Shown here in pieces: positions 35,314 to 44,467 of a stretch of 64,000 bases of DNA. The stretch lies in contig NZ_CP096659.1 of NCBI RefSeq assembly GCF_023238205.1, positions 3,241,626-3,305,625 on the forward strand, given 5' to 3'. This stretch comes from Halorussus limi. Its GTDB lineage: Archaea > Halobacteriota > Halobacteria > Halobacteriales > Haladaptataceae. The notes beneath the pieces are model-generated. The model saw nothing but the letters and a program-made list of their open reading frames with translations, was not told the DNA's origin and did not search any database. The position numbers and the translations under genes are program-made. The stretch's first letter is position 1; each line of letters begins with the position of its first letter.

Positions 35314-35961
35314 TCAGGCGAGGTCGCGGGCGGCGTCGCGCCACTCGGCGACCAGTTCGGCGTCGAGTTCCAGCGAGTCGGCGACGTGTTCGGGGTCGGC
35401 GGTGGCGAGACTCCGGACCGAAGTGATGCCGCCGTTCGCGAGTATCTCGGCGATTCGCTCGTCCACGCCCGGCACGTCGGTCACCGGGTCGGGCCTGCTC
35501 CGCTCTCGCCACGCCGCCTCGGCGGCCTCTGCGGCACCGCTCCCGTCGGTGGAGGCCTGCACGGGCGAGGAGTCGTCTCCGGTCGGGGTCCAGTCGCCGC
35601 CGGTCGTGGCGGTTTCGGGTTCGGCGTCCTCCCAGTCGCCGTTGCTGGCCGCGACCCACGCGCGCTCGCCGTCCTGAAGGCCTCGCACCTTCTCGGAGCG
35701 CCGTTCGAGCGAGTCGTCGTTCTCCTCCTCGCCGCCGAACGACCAAGGGAGGGAGTGTTTCTTGCGCAGGCGAGTGGCGACGCCGGGGTTCACGCCCGCG
35801 TCCATCAGCATCTGGTACGATACCGTCTTGTCCGGGATGCCGGTCGCGTCGAACTCCGCGCGTGCCAACACCTCCGCAGTCGCCGGGCCGACGAAGTGGA
35901 CGTCGGTGAGTCTCTCGACCGCGTTCGGGTCTGAATCGTCGAGGGCGTCGTCTTTGCTCAC
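35314..35961 (-). CDS. Helix-hairpin-helix DNA-binding protein
   Basis: A 215-residue acidic protein with two helix-hairpin-helix-like regions: an N-terminal one (about 14-60, VERLTDVHFVGPATAEVLAR) and a C-terminal one (about 160-205, VTDVPGVDERIAEILANGGI then TADPEHVADSLELDA). They are joined by a low-complexity Gly/Thr/Asp linker. Two such HhH domains suggest sequence-independent DNA binding, for example in repair or transcription. No catalytic domain. Confidence 0.78.
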   Translation of the reverse strand: MSKDDALDDSDPNAVERLTDVHFVGPATAEVLARAEFDATGIPDKTVSYQMLMDAGVNPGVATRLRKKHSLPWSFGGEEENDDSLERRSEKVRGLQDGERAWVAASNGDWEDAEPETATTGGDWTPTGDDSSPVQASTDGSGAAEAAEAAWRERSRPDPVTDVPGVDERIAEILANGGITSVRSLATADPEHVADSLELDAELVAEWRDAARDLA

Positions 35962-36209
35962 GGGGCGTCACCGATTTGTTTCGGACTCACGCCGACAGGG
36001 CTTGAATGTTTTGCATAGCATGGTTGACGCTAAACAGATACGGCTAGCGACCGGTTGCGACCGCCGACGGGGCTGGCGCTCGCACAGATGCGGGGCGAAC
36101 TCGCTCACCCGTCGGCGAACTGGACGCCGACGGACTCGGAACGTCCGTCTGCAGCGAATCGACCCGGAACTTCGGTAGGCTTACGGCCCGACCGCAAGAA
36201 TTGCCGACC

Positions 36210-37070
36210 ATGGTACGTACGCTCGACAGCATCGAGAGTATCGGCGTCGTCGGCGCGGGAACGATGGGGAGCGGCATCGCGCAGGTCGCCGCCCAGTCGG
36301 GATACGACGTGGTGATGCGGGACATCGAGGAGGAGTTCGTCCAGAACGGCTTCGACTCCATCGAGAGCAGTCTCGACCGGTTCACGAGCAAGGAGAAAAT
36401 GTCGGAGGACGAGGCCGAGGCGGCCCTCGACCGAATCGAGGGCACCACCGAACTCTCGGACCTCGCGGACTGCGACCTCGTGGTCGAGGCCGCGGTCGAA
36501 GACATGGACATCAAGCAGGACATCTTCGAGGACTTGGACGAGGAGATTCCCGAGGACGTGATTCTCGCCACGAACACCTCCACGCTCTCCATCACGACCA
36601 TCGCGTCCGTGACCGACCGCGAGGACCGAATCGTCGGCCTCCACTTCATGAACCCCGTGCCGGTCATGAAGGGCGTCGAAGTCGTCGTCGGCGAGAAGAC
36701 CGACGAGGACGTGGTCGAGTTCGCCCACGCGCTCGCCGAGGCCCTCGGCAAGGAGACGTGGGAGTCCGACGACAAGCCCGGGTTCGTCACCAACCGCATC
36801 CTGATGCCGTGGATAAACGAGGGCGTCCGGGCCTACGACGAGGGCGTCGCCTCCAAGGAGGACATCGACAAGGGGATGAAACTCGGCACGAACGTCCCGA
36901 TGGGTCCGCTCGAACTCGCCGACCACATCGGACTCGACATCTGTCTGGACGCGAGCGAGACGCTGTTCGAGGAGTTGGGCGACCGCTACAAGCCCGCCTA
37001 CCTGCTCAAGCGCAAGGTCGACGCGGGCGATTTGGGCAAGAAGACGGGGAAGGGATTCTACGAGTACTGA
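36210..37070 (+). CDS. 3-hydroxyacyl-CoA dehydrogenase
   Basis: A 286-residue enzyme of beta-oxidation or polyhydroxyalkanoate-type metabolism. The NAD-binding motif [18 protein letters not shown] is at 14-31 and the catalytic His is in FMNPVP after LHF, with Glu in the following helix. C-terminal domain ends [20 protein letters not shown]. It oxidises (S)-3-hydroxyacyl-CoA. ATG 36210 is preferred over a TTG three codons upstream. Confidence 0.95.
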   Translation: MVRTLDSIESIGVVGAGTMGSGIAQVAAQSGYDVVMRDIEEEFVQNGFDSIESSLDRFTSKEKMSEDEAEAALDRIEGTTELSDLADCDLVVEAAVEDMDIKQDIFEDLDEEIPEDVILATNTSTLSITTIASVTDREDRIVGLHFMNPVPVMKGVEVVVGEKTDEDVVEFAHALAEALGKETWESDDKPGFVTNRILMPWINEGVRAYDEGVASKEDIDKGMKLGTNVPMGPLELADHIGLDICLDASETLFEELGDRYKPAYLLKRKVDAGDLGKKTGKGFYEY

Positions 37071-37114
37071 GACGTCGAGCGAGTTGGCTCGGTCCCGAGA
37101 AGGCAGGGGTTCGG

Positions 37115-37489
37115 TTACGAGAGGTGGGCGGTGACGTCTGTCGAGGAGACCATCCCGACGTAGCCGTCGTCGACCACCGGGAGGTGTTTGATACCGTAGG
37201 TCGTCATCATCGCGGCGACCTCCTCCATGTAGAGGTCGGGCGTGGCGGTCTCGACGTCGGTCGTCATCACGTCCGCCACCTGTAGCTCTGCGGTGTCTCG
37301 CCCCTCGGCGACGGCGTCGAGAACGTCCGTGCTGCTGATAATCGCCCGCGGCGTCGTTTTGACGACCAACGCGTTGATGTCCTTCTCTCGCATCTGCTGG
37401 GTGGCTTCCCTGACCGTCGCGTCCTTCGAAATCGTCTCCAGCGGCGCGGACATCACGTCTTCGACGGTCGGCCTGTCGGTAGAACTCAT
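37115..37489 (-). CDS. CBS-domain pair protein
   Basis: A 124-residue protein consisting of two CBS motifs (about 8-65 and 72-124; VMSAPLETISKDATVREATQ and VMTTDVETATPDLYMEEVAA). A CBS pair binds adenine nucleotides (AMP, ATP, SAM) and acts as an energy or ligand sensor. No enzyme domain is attached, so it likely regulates another protein. It converges on the 3-hydroxyacyl-CoA dehydrogenase gene, 44 bp away. Confidence 0.88.
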   Translation of the reverse strand: MSSTDRPTVEDVMSAPLETISKDATVREATQQMREKDINALVVKTTPRAIISSTDVLDAVAEGRDTAELQVADVMTTDVETATPDLYMEEVAAMMTTYGIKHLPVVDDGYVGMVSSTDVTAHLS

Positions 37490-37657
37490 ACCACAAAAAC
37501 GCACGCGGGGGTTATGGGGTTTGCCCTCGGAACCGCCGGGGCCGACGGTTGCATCGAACGTCGGCCGGCCCGACGAGTCGTCGTCCGCACGGAGGCGTCA
37601 CTGCGGCGTCCTGCTTTCGGGCGTTGTTTGACTCGACCGGTCGTTCAGTTCGAGGCT

Positions 37658-37897
37658 TCAATCGTCGAAGTCGTCGTCGTGCCGTTCGTAGGTGATAGTC
37701 AGTCTCCCCGGTGACGGACTCTTCACCTCCTCCCGAAGCGTTCTGAACTCCTGCAGTAACGCGCTCGCGTCGTCCGTACCCTCTCGGACGCTGCGCGACT
37801 CCTCCCGGATGGTGTCGTACACCCGTTCCAAGATGCGTCTCGCGGCGTACGAATCGGTCTTCGAGTCTATTTCGAAGGAAGCCTCGTACCGTTCCAT
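37658..37897 (-). CDS. 79-residue conserved haloarchaeal protein
   Basis: The product MERYEASFEIDSKTDSYAAR... is highly charged, soluble and helical with a C-terminal beta strand (PGRLTITYERHDDDFDD). No motif is recognised. ATG 37897 is the first good start. Small size and acidity fit a haloarchaeal protein-binding or regulatory factor. Function unknown. Confidence 0.65.
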   Translation of the reverse strand: MERYEASFEIDSKTDSYAARRILERVYDTIREESRSVREGTDDASALLQEFRTLREEVKSPSPGRLTITYERHDDDFDD

Positions 37898-38012
37898 ACC
37901 CGTATTCGGTTCCGTACCGGGATAAGACGTTCTCCGATTGCCAGCAGTCCGGGGTCGGAGGTCGTCTCGGACGGCGTTCGAGAGCACGACCGACCGATAC
38001 GCCGTCCGGGTC

Positions 38013-39098
38013 TCATGACGACGAGAACGGCTCGTCCTCCAACTGCGACCGCAACTCGCCGATTCGCTCGCGCTCGACATTGCCCGACTTGAACAGTTGA
38101 ATCAGCCCCATGACCTCGGCGCGCGAGACCTTCACGCCGCCCTCCTCGACGACGTCCTCGGGGCGTTCGAGCAACTCGCGGCTGGTGCCGACCGCCAGCA
38201 GGAAGGGGATGGCCCACGCTTCGACGGTGTTGCCCTGCGACTCGGGGAGGGCTTCGAGGTAGCGCTGGGCGTCGTCCATGTAGCCCCGGGCGTGGCGGGT
38301 CACGCGCTGGATGACCCCGGCGACCGCGGTGTGGTTCTCCGGGTCGGTGACGTTGGCGGGGCTGACGCCGCGTTCGCGGAGCCACGAGGCCGGGAGGTAG
38401 ACGTTGTTCTCCTCGCGGAAGTCGTCGGACACGTCCTTGGCGACGTTGACCAGTTGGAGCAGGAGCGCGAACCCGCGGGCGTTGGCCCGCATGATTTCGG
38501 CCCGCCGGTCGTCAACGTCTTGGGCGAGCAGGTTGGTGATTAGTTCGCCGACCGTTCCGGCGGCGTACCAGCAGTACTCCTCGAGTTCGTCGATGGTGCC
38601 GATGCGGAGGCCGCCGTCGTCGGCGTACCGGTCCACGAACTCGGCCATCCCGGTGACGAGTTCGCTGACCGGCGGGTAGATGGCCGACTGGGCGTCCTCG
38701 CCGAGCGACCGGAAGGTGGCGACGACTCGGGGCGACCGGGCGACTACCTCCCAGTCCGCCTCGTCGCCGACCTCGTCTGCGGACACCTCCTCGGCGTTTT
38801 CGGGGAGCCACGGCCCGACCTCGCGTCGGAACTCCTCGATGCCGGTCGAGTCCTCGGGGTCGAGCGCCCGGTCGTAGAGCGCGAGGAGGCGCGACTGCTC
38901 GTCGGGCGGGATGTGCCCGGCGTCTTCGACCGTGTCGGCGACGCGACAGAGTAGGTAGCCGACGCAGATGTAGGAGGCCATCGGCTCCTCCAGCACGTCG
39001 ATAGTGATGGCGAACGTTCTCGAAACGCCCTGCACAGCGTCGAAACACCAGTCGATATCGCTGTCCGCGAGGCGTTCGGTGGGCGGCTCCGTGTCCAT
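38013..39098 (-). CDS. crtB: Squalene/phytoene synthase
   Basis: A 361-residue head-to-head prenyl synthase. The first Asp-rich motif is CRVADTVEDAG (about 59-69) and the second VAKDVSDDFREENNVYLP (about 222-239), the signature of phytoene/squalene synthases, which condense two C20 or C15 diphosphates. In haloarchaea this gene usually makes phytoene for carotenoids. An 11-base palindrome (GTCCTAAGGAC) lies 11 bases upstream of the start and may be an operator. Phytoene versus squalene cannot be told from the sequence alone. Confidence 0.92.
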   Translation of the reverse strand: MDTEPPTERLADSDIDWCFDAVQGVSRTFAITIDVLEEPMASYICVGYLLCRVADTVEDAGHIPPDEQSRLLALYDRALDPEDSTGIEEFRREVGPWLPENAEEVSADEVGDEADWEVVARSPRVVATFRSLGEDAQSAIYPPVSELVTGMAEFVDRYADDGGLRIGTIDELEEYCWYAAGTVGELITNLLAQDVDDRRAEIMRANARGFALLLQLVNVAKDVSDDFREENNVYLPASWLRERGVSPANVTDPENHTAVAGVIQRVTRHARGYMDDAQRYLEALPESQGNTVEAWAIPFLLAVGTSRELLERPEDVVEEGGVKVSRAEVMGLIQLFKSGNVERERIGELRSQLEDEPFSSS

Positions 39099-39108
39099 TG
39101 ACTTTTGG

Positions 39109-39119
39109 GTCCTAAGGAC
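39109..39119. promoter_or_regulatory. Palindrome upstream of squalene/phytoene synthase
   Basis: GTCCT-A-AGGAC is a perfect 5-bp inverted repeat with one base between, 11 bases before the ATG at 39098. Its position is close to where the transcript of a leaderless gene would start, so it could be an operator. Chance occurrence cannot be excluded. Confidence 0.3.
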
Positions 39120-39318
39120 GCGATAGTGAAAAGCTTGAGCAAATACCTTAGAATTTACCGCCGATGCGGCGGGCGGTAGTCCCGACGCGGACCCGAGAGG
39201 CCCCGATTCGCCCCTGACCGCCCCCGATTCTCCGGGGCGGCTTCCGGACTCGCCGCCGTCCGAAACGACACAGGTCGGCCACCCAACGTTTATTCTCGCC
39301 GAGCGCGTCGAATTAGAT

Positions 39319-39558
39319 ATGATTCCGACCCCGAGAGACGCCGCGAAGGTCCTCGTCGGCAAGCCGCTGAAGTTCCAGAAGAACCGGTTGAACGTCGCGT
39401 CGTTCGTCCTGCAAGCCGCGCTCGCGCTGCGAAACGGCAAGCCGAAGCGGGCGTTCCTGCTGCTCGGTGCGGCCAGCGTCGCGCCGAAACACCCCGCGGC
39501 GTCGTGGCTGTTGCAGGGTGCGATTACGGCCGACGACATCCGACGAAAGCTGTTTTAG
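39319..39558 (+). CDS. 79-residue basic protein, uncharacterised
   Basis: Product MIPTPRDAAKVLVGKPLKFQ... is unusually basic for this genome and rich in Lys/Arg (15 of 79), with a hydrophobic stretch around residues 28-52. It resembles small haloarchaeal membrane-associated proteins. TATA-like TTTATTC lies 27 bases before the ATG. Its last four bases overlap the convergent transporter gene. Function unknown. Confidence 0.65.
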   Translation: MIPTPRDAAKVLVGKPLKFQKNRLNVASFVLQAALALRNGKPKRAFLLLGAASVAPKHPAASWLLQGAITADDIRRKLF

Positions 39559-40853
39559 ACCGTCTCCGACCCGCCGAACTCGCCGGACGACACCGCGTTC
39601 GGCGGGCCGAAGGTCCGGAGCGAGGGGACGGCCGCCCAGTACGCCGCCAGCAGGACCGACCCGACCCCGCTGGCGAGCATCACCGTTCGGCTTCCGAGTC
39701 GCGCGCCGAGGACCCCGCCGAGCAACATCCCCGCGGGGAGGACGAGACTCGACGCGCTCCCGACGAGGGCGGTCACGCGACCGAGGAGTTCGTCGGGCAC
39801 GCCGGTCTGAAGCGTCGCCGACGCCGAGACGTTGTAGACGCCGACGGGCACGCGAGATGTCGCGAACAGCGCAACCGTGGCGGTTCTCCCCGGGAGGGCG
39901 ACCGCGCCGACCCACGCGAGTCCCGCGGCGACGAAACCGACCACGACCGTCTGACCGAGCGGAACCCCGTCCACCGCGGCCGCCAGCATCGACCCGACGA
40001 CGCCGCCGACGGTCATCCCGGCGAGGAGCAGGCCGTAGGTCTCGGCTCCGCCGACCGCGTCCGCGAAGGCGGGGAGGACGGCGAGCGCGACGCCCGTCAG
40101 GAAGTTCGCCAGCATACTCCCCGCGAGCATGAGACCGACGACGGACCCAGAGACGACGCCGAACCCCTCGCGCAGGTCGGCGAGATAACCGTCGAGGTCG
40201 AGCGCGGACTCGGCGCTCTCGGCCCCCTCGTCCGGTCCTCGCCCGCGCTCGGGAATCGACAGCGAGGCGAAGACGCTCCCCGCGAGAACGAACGTCGCGG
40301 CGTCCACCACGTAGAGCGCGACGGCGCTGGTCGCGGCCACGACCGCACCGGCGACGGCACGGGCCGCGGCGTCCGCGGTCTTGCCGACCACCTTCGCGAC
40401 CGAGTTGGCTCGGACCATCCGCTCGTCGGAGACGAGGCGCGGCACCGCGGCGTTCTGGGCGGGTCCCGAGAACAGGTTCGCCAGCGCGAGCAGGGGCATG
40501 GCGACCAACACGACCCAGACCGACGGGCGTCCCGCCGCGGCCGCGAGCGGTACGACGAGGACGAGCAGGGCCTGCGCGACTTCAGAGAGGGTGATGGTCC
40601 GGCCGAGCGGGAACCGGTCTACCAGCGGACCGACGAGGACCTTCAGGACGCCCGGAGCACGCGTCAGGAACCCGGCGAGACCCGTGTACGCGGTCGAACC
40701 GGTCAGGTCGTAGACCAACCACATCGCGGCGACGGCGTAGAACCCGTCGCCGAGGACGCTCACGGTTCGGCCGGCGAGGAGTCGGCGGAACGGGCGATTC
40801 CGAAGGACGGCGACCCGACGCCCGACCGCGGCGCGGAACTCGAATTCGGTCAC
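39555..40853 (-). CDS. MFS transporter
   Basis: A 432-residue transporter with about twelve helices. It starts after GTG 40853 and has the MFS layout with a loop AVPRLVSDERMVRANSVAK typical of the multidrug/MFS_3 branch. Gly/Ala/Val-rich helices and a cytoplasmic central loop (about 190-225) fit. It is probably an exporter; the substrate is unknown. It converges with the small gene at 39319 with four-base overlap. Confidence 0.85.
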   Translation of the reverse strand: MTEFEFRAAVGRRVAVLRNRPFRRLLAGRTVSVLGDGFYAVAAMWLVYDLTGSTAYTGLAGFLTRAPGVLKVLVGPLVDRFPLGRTITLSEVAQALLVLVVPLAAAAGRPSVWVVLVAMPLLALANLFSGPAQNAAVPRLVSDERMVRANSVAKVVGKTADAAARAVAGAVVAATSAVALYVVDAATFVLAGSVFASLSIPERGRGPDEGAESAESALDLDGYLADLREGFGVVSGSVVGLMLAGSMLANFLTGVALAVLPAFADAVGGAETYGLLLAGMTVGGVVGSMLAAAVDGVPLGQTVVVGFVAAGLAWVGAVALPGRTATVALFATSRVPVGVYNVSASATLQTGVPDELLGRVTALVGSASSLVLPAGMLLGGVLGARLGSRTVMLASGVGSVLLAAYWAAVPSLRTFGPPNAVSSGEFGGSETV

Positions 40854-40962
40854 GGCCGGGAGCGACGACCGGCGACGCCTTCAGCGTTCGGCGAAGCGCA
40901 GTTCTGTAACAAATCGTATGTCTTTCGGGAAATTGATTGTCGTGGCCCGAGCAACGACTCGC

Positions 40963-41328
40963 ATGGCCGACTCGCCAGACGTGACCGACGCGCTCGACGT
41001 TCTCGGCAACGAGATTCGGGTCGCCATCCTGCGCGAACTCGCGGAGGCCGACGGCCCGCTGTCGTTCACCGAACTGCGCGAGCGGACGGGGATTCGGGAC
41101 ACGGGAAAGTTCAACTACCACCTGACGAAGCTCTGCTCGTACTTCGTCCGGGAGGCGGACGGCGGTTACGAACTCGGTCACGCCGGGTCGCGGGTCGTCT
41201 CGGCGGTGGACCCCCGCGCCTCGGCCGAAGAGTCCGGCGAAGTCGCACCCGAGGAGACCTGTCCGGTCTGTGGCGACGAGGACTGCGAGAAACTCTTCCA
41301 CGTCCACCTGACGCCGCCGTGGCGGTGA
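40963..41328 (+). CDS. Winged-helix regulator with C-terminal cysteine knuckle
   Basis: A 121-residue ArsR-like protein. The helix-turn-helix reads ALDVLGNEIRVAILRELAEA then LSFTELRERTGIRDTGKFNY. The C-terminus has a four-residue metal knuckle, CPVCGDEDCEKLFHVHLTP, with three Cys and two His, so a metal- or redox-responsive function is plausible. It is 58 bp upstream of the acyl-CoA dehydrogenase gene in the same direction and may regulate it. Confidence 0.75.
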   Translation: MADSPDVTDALDVLGNEIRVAILRELAEADGPLSFTELRERTGIRDTGKFNYHLTKLCSYFVREADGGYELGHAGSRVVSAVDPRASAEESGEVAPEETCPVCGDEDCEKLFHVHLTPPWR

Positions 41329-41386
41329 GTCGGCGGCCCCGCTCGGAAGGGAAAACTAAAGGGTAGCGTGGCCGCAACTTTTGCGC

Positions 41387-42529
41387 ATGGACTTCAGTCT
41401 CTCCGCCGAGCAAAAGCAGATACGCGACATGGTCGCGGAGTTCACAGACGAGGAGATAAAGCCTCGTGCCGCCGAAATAGACGAGGCCGACGAGTTCCCG
41501 CAGGACCTCGTCGACAAGATGGCCGACCTCGGCCTGATGGGGATGCCGTTCCCAGAGGAGTACGGCGGGGCGGGCCTCGACTACCACTCCTACGCCATCG
41601 GACTGGAGGAGATTTCGCGCGGGTCGGGCGGCCTCGGCACCGTCGTCGCGGCCCACACTAGCCTCGCGGGCAACATGCTCTACGAGTTCGGCGACGAGGA
41701 CCAGAAACAGGAGTATCTGACGCCGCTGAACCGCGGCGAGGACATCGGCGCGTTCGCGCTCTCGGAGGCCGGTGCGGGGTCGGACGTGCCCGCGATGGAC
41801 ACCACCGCCGAGAAGGACGGCGACGAGTACGTGATAAACGGCGGGAAGCTCTGGATTTCCAACGGCTCGGTCGCGGACACGGTCACGCTGTTCGCCAAGA
41901 CCGACCCGGAGGCGGGCAACAAGGGCATCTCGTCGTTCGTCGTCCGACCCGAGGAGGACGACGGCTTCCACGTCGAGGGCACCGAGGACAAACTCGGCGA
42001 CAAGGGCTGTCCGACCGCCGAGTTGCGGTTCGACGACATGCGCATCCCCGAAGACCGCCTGCTCGGCGAGGAGGGCCGCGGCTTCGTCCACGCGCTCAAG
42101 ACGCTGAACGGCGGCCGCATCACCATCGCGGCCCGGTCCATCGGACTCGCGCGCGCCGCTCTCGAAGACGCCCTCGAGTACTCGCAGGACCGCGAGCAGT
42201 TCGACCAGCCGATTTCGGAGTTCCAGACCATCCAGCACAAACTGGCCGACATGGACACGAAGGTGCAGGCCGCCAAGATGCTGATGCACCGAGCGGCCGA
42301 CCGGAAGATGCGCGGCGAGGACTACATCAAGCAGGCCGCGCAGGCGAAGCTATACGCCTCGGAAATCTCCCGTGAGGTCGCCAACGAGGGCATCCAGATT
42401 CACGGCGGCTACGGCTACACCAAGGACTTCCCGGCCGAGCGCTACTACCGGGACTCGAAACTGAACGAAATCTACGAGGGGACGAGCGAAGTGCTTCGGA
42501 ACACCATCGCGAACGAACTGCTGGACTGA
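41387..42529 (+). CDS. Acyl-CoA dehydrogenase (paralogue)
   Basis: A 380-residue enzyme, the same length as that at 18097, with MDFSLSAEQKQIRDMVAEF, FALSEAGAGSDVPAMD and the C-terminal GGYGYTKDFPAERYYRDSK then EGTSEVLRNTIANEL. It oxidises an acyl-CoA at C2-C3. The preceding regulator and the promoter TAAAGGG region suggest controlled expression. A partial copy of its 3' end lies 120 bp downstream. Confidence 0.95.
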   Translation: MDFSLSAEQKQIRDMVAEFTDEEIKPRAAEIDEADEFPQDLVDKMADLGLMGMPFPEEYGGAGLDYHSYAIGLEEISRGSGGLGTVVAAHTSLAGNMLYEFGDEDQKQEYLTPLNRGEDIGAFALSEAGAGSDVPAMDTTAEKDGDEYVINGGKLWISNGSVADTVTLFAKTDPEAGNKGISSFVVRPEEDDGFHVEGTEDKLGDKGCPTAELRFDDMRIPEDRLLGEEGRGFVHALKTLNGGRITIAARSIGLARAALEDALEYSQDREQFDQPISEFQTIQHKLADMDTKVQAAKMLMHRAADRKMRGEDYIKQAAQAKLYASEISREVANEGIQIHGGYGYTKDFPAERYYRDSKLNEIYEGTSEVLRNTIANELLD

Positions 42530-42545
42530 GCGAACTGGCTCCAAA

Positions 42546-42560
42546 CCACCGCCTCGGTGG
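42546..42560 (+). terminator. Candidate hairpin after acyl-CoA dehydrogenase
   Basis: CCACCG-CCT-CGGTGG is a perfect 6-bp stem with a 3-base loop, 17 bases after the stop codon. No T-run follows. It may act as a terminator or mRNA-end structure. Confidence 0.35.
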
Positions 42561-42604
42561 ACCTGGAAAGGGCGAGCGAGCGTCGGCGTGGACGCGCCGA
42601 CGCC

Positions 42605-42650
42605 GCGAAGGCTTTCCGGAGCACGATCGCGAACGAACTGCTGGCCTGAG
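42605..42650 (+). pseudogene. Degenerate copy of the acyl-CoA dehydrogenase 3' end
   Basis: The stretch matches 42486-42530, the last 14 codons and stop of the preceding gene, including an identical 19-base core at exactly 120 bp distance, with substitutions and one indel. It would read FRSTIANELLA before a stop. It looks like a partial duplication or remnant of a lost tandem copy. Confidence 0.5.
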
Positions 42651-42720
42651 GACGAACGTCTCCGACCGATTAGCGCGGGAAGATTTATCTTCTCGCCGCC
42701 AGAATTGACATTCGTCCAAC

Positions 42721-43329
42721 GTGAATCGCCCTGCGCTCCACGCGACGCTCGCGCTCCTGTTCGTCTTCGCCGGATGTACTGCACCGACAGCGACACGACT
42801 CGATACCGATAGCGGCCGAGCGACCGCCAACTACGTGTTCAACAACCACTACGACGAGGCGTTCGAGGTCACGGTCTACGTGGTCGAACTCCCGCCGAAC
42901 CAATCGACCGTCCCCGTGACGTTCACGCTCCAGAACGGAACGACGCGGACGTTCGACGGTGCCGGCGGTCCGCCGATTCCGGGGTGGGCCATCGTGAACG
43001 CCACGGCAGTCGAACCGGCCGACGGCGCGATTACGACCGCCACCCACCGCGTTCCGGCCCGCTCGACGCTCCGCTTGTCGATTCGGAACGTCGAAGAAGA
43101 CGCTGCGACCATCGAGGTCGTCAGCACCGGCCAGTCGTCTCCCCGCCTCGAACACCTCGGTATCGACAACAGTGGATTCTGTACCCGGGCTTCCGCGGAA
43201 ATCATCACCTTCGCACCCGACCGCTCGCAGAGCGTCGCCTGCGGCGAGACCACCGACGCGTCGTTTCCGGATTCGGTCGTTCGCCACGAGGTCGCTGTCG
43301 AGGACGAGAACTCCGAGGAGTCGGAGTGA
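42721..43329 (+). CDS. Uncharacterised lipoprotein
   Basis: A 202-residue product starting at GTG 42721. The signal ends in a lipobox (FVFAGC), so it is predicted to be lipid-anchored outside. The mature part is beta-rich and has a CxnC pair near its end (SGFCTRASAEI...SVACGETTD), perhaps a disulfide. Upstream AAGATTTATC may be a TATA box about 32 bases before the start. It is followed with TGATG overlap by a small membrane-protein gene. Function unknown. Confidence 0.75.
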   Translation: MNRPALHATLALLFVFAGCTAPTATRLDTDSGRATANYVFNNHYDEAFEVTVYVVELPPNQSTVPVTFTLQNGTTRTFDGAGGPPIPGWAIVNATAVEPADGAITTATHRVPARSTLRLSIRNVEEDAATIEVVSTGQSSPRLEHLGIDNSGFCTRASAEIITFAPDRSQSVACGETTDASFPDSVVRHEVAVEDENSEESE

Positions 43330-43511
43330 TGTACGGGTCGCTCCTTCGGGCTCGCTTCGTCTGGCTTCCCACGGTCGGTCTGCTGTTCGGCGCGGTGCTG
43401 GTCGGCGTCGGCTGGCTTCCGATTGGCGGCGGGCTCGGAATCGTCGTCGCCGGCCTGCTGACGGTGTTCGCGGTGCTGGCGGTCGGAACGCAGTACGGGC
43501 TATTTCGGTGA
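43329..43511 (+). CDS. 60-residue two-helix membrane protein
   Basis: ATG 43329 overlaps the lipoprotein stop (TGATG), so the two are translationally coupled. The product MYGSLLRARFVWLPTVG... has two transmembrane helices (about 10-28 and 33-52). It probably partners with the lipoprotein. Its 3' end overlaps the convergent regulator gene by 12 bases. Confidence 0.65.
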   Translation: MYGSLLRARFVWLPTVGLLFGAVLVGVGWLPIGGGLGIVVAGLLTVFAVLAVGTQYGLFR

Positions 43512-43793
43512 GTGGTCCTCTCCGACTTTCTCACGCATCCACTCGAAATGCTCCTCGACCCGCCGCTCGCCCGCCTCGGTCAGCGCGTACACCTCGTGAA
43601 TCCCCTCGGTGCGCTTCTCCACGAACCCCTGCTGAATCAACCAGTCGAGCGCGCCGTAGAACGACTTCGAGTCGAAGTGGCCGTCGTAGTGCGATTCGAG
43701 TCGGGTCTTGAGCGACTGGCCGCGGAGTCCCTCGGCGTCGTACAGCAGGACGCAGAGGTCGCGCCGTCGCCCGCTCTGGAGCCATCGGGTCAC
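43500..43793 (-). CDS. PadR-like winged-helix regulator
   Basis: A 97-residue protein read from GTG 43793. It has the PadR/helix-turn-helix arrangement (RRRDLCVLLYDAEGLRGQSLK) followed by FYGALDWLIQQGFVEKRTEG and a dimerisation helix ending EHFEWMREKVGEDHS. It likely represses a nearby gene. No earlier start is supported by a protein-like N-terminus. Confidence 0.75.
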   Translation of the reverse strand: MTRWLQSGRRRDLCVLLYDAEGLRGQSLKTRLESHYDGHFDSKSFYGALDWLIQQGFVEKRTEGIHEVYALTEAGERRVEEHFEWMREKVGEDHSPK

Positions 43794-43892
43794 GGTCGAG
43801 CAATCCGGCCGAGCGACCACGACGTTTGCGCTTCCGGGACGCCCGAGGACCGAACCGGTAGCTTCGACTATCGCCGACTCGAACCGCCAGCC

Positions 43893-44168
43893 ATGACCGA
43901 CCACGAGACCGCCGACCACGGCATCACCGCGCGCTACTACGAGACCGACGACGAGCGCGTCCTCGAATTCGAGTCCGACCGCTCGACCGCCGCGGTGGCC
44001 CAGAACGTCGAGGGCTACGCGATGCTGAAGGTCCGGCCGAGCGCCGACGGCGACGAACTCGAACGCTACTACGGGTTCGACATGGCGCTCGACCACGTCG
44101 CGGAACTACTCGGCGTCTCGCCCCACGACCTGCCGGTGCCCGAGGACGCCGAGGACATGGGAATGTGA
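43893..44168 (+). CDS. 91-residue conserved haloarchaeal protein (DUF7111-like)
   Basis: Product MTDHETADHGITARYYETDD... is soluble, strongly acidic and has the repeating strand pattern of a small beta-rich fold (RVLEFESDR, GYAMLKVRPS). I associate it with the haloarchaeal DUF7111 family, unverified. ATG 43893 follows the divergent regulator start at 43793 by 100 bp. Function unknown. Confidence 0.65.
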   Translation: MTDHETADHGITARYYETDDERVLEFESDRSTAAVAQNVEGYAMLKVRPSADGDELERYYGFDMALDHVAELLGVSPHDLPVPEDAEDMGM

Positions 44169-44257
44169 GGCGTCGGCCGACCGGAGGGCGCGCCCGCCTC
44201 GGCACCGCGACCGACCGGAGGACAACATCTATCCCGCGGGCGGCCCCAGTTGCCCCC

Positions 44258-44467
44258 ATGACCGAGTACACCACCGTCTCGATTCCGAAGGACCTCGCCG
44301 ACCGCGTCGAAGGAACCATCGAAGGCACGAGTTTCTCCAGCACGAGCGACCTCGTGCGCTTTCTGCTCCGGAGCATCGTCATCCAGCACCAGAAAGAGGG
44401 TCAACTCACGGAGGCGGAGTTCGAGGAGATAACCGGGCAACTCCGAGAACTGGGCTATCTGGAGTAG
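44258..44467 (+). CDS. Ribbon-helix-helix (CopG-like) DNA-binding protein
   Basis: A 69-residue protein. The N-terminal strand TTVSIPKDLADRVEGTIEGT and following helix FSSTSDLVRFLLRSIVIQHQ match ribbon-helix-helix regulators or antitoxins; the C-terminal helix is acidic. No toxin gene is adjacent, so a plain regulator is as likely. Its 3' end abuts the next gene on the opposite strand. Confidence 0.78.
   Translation: MTEYTTVSIPKDLADRVEGTIEGTSFSSTSDLVRFLLRSIVIQHQKEGQLTEAEFEEITGQLRELGYLE

Noticed and set aside
39504-41366. 620-codon Arg/Asp-rich plus-strand frame
   Set aside because: Off-frame reading of the MFS transporter gene and surrounding DNA; the membrane protein on the minus strand is the real gene.
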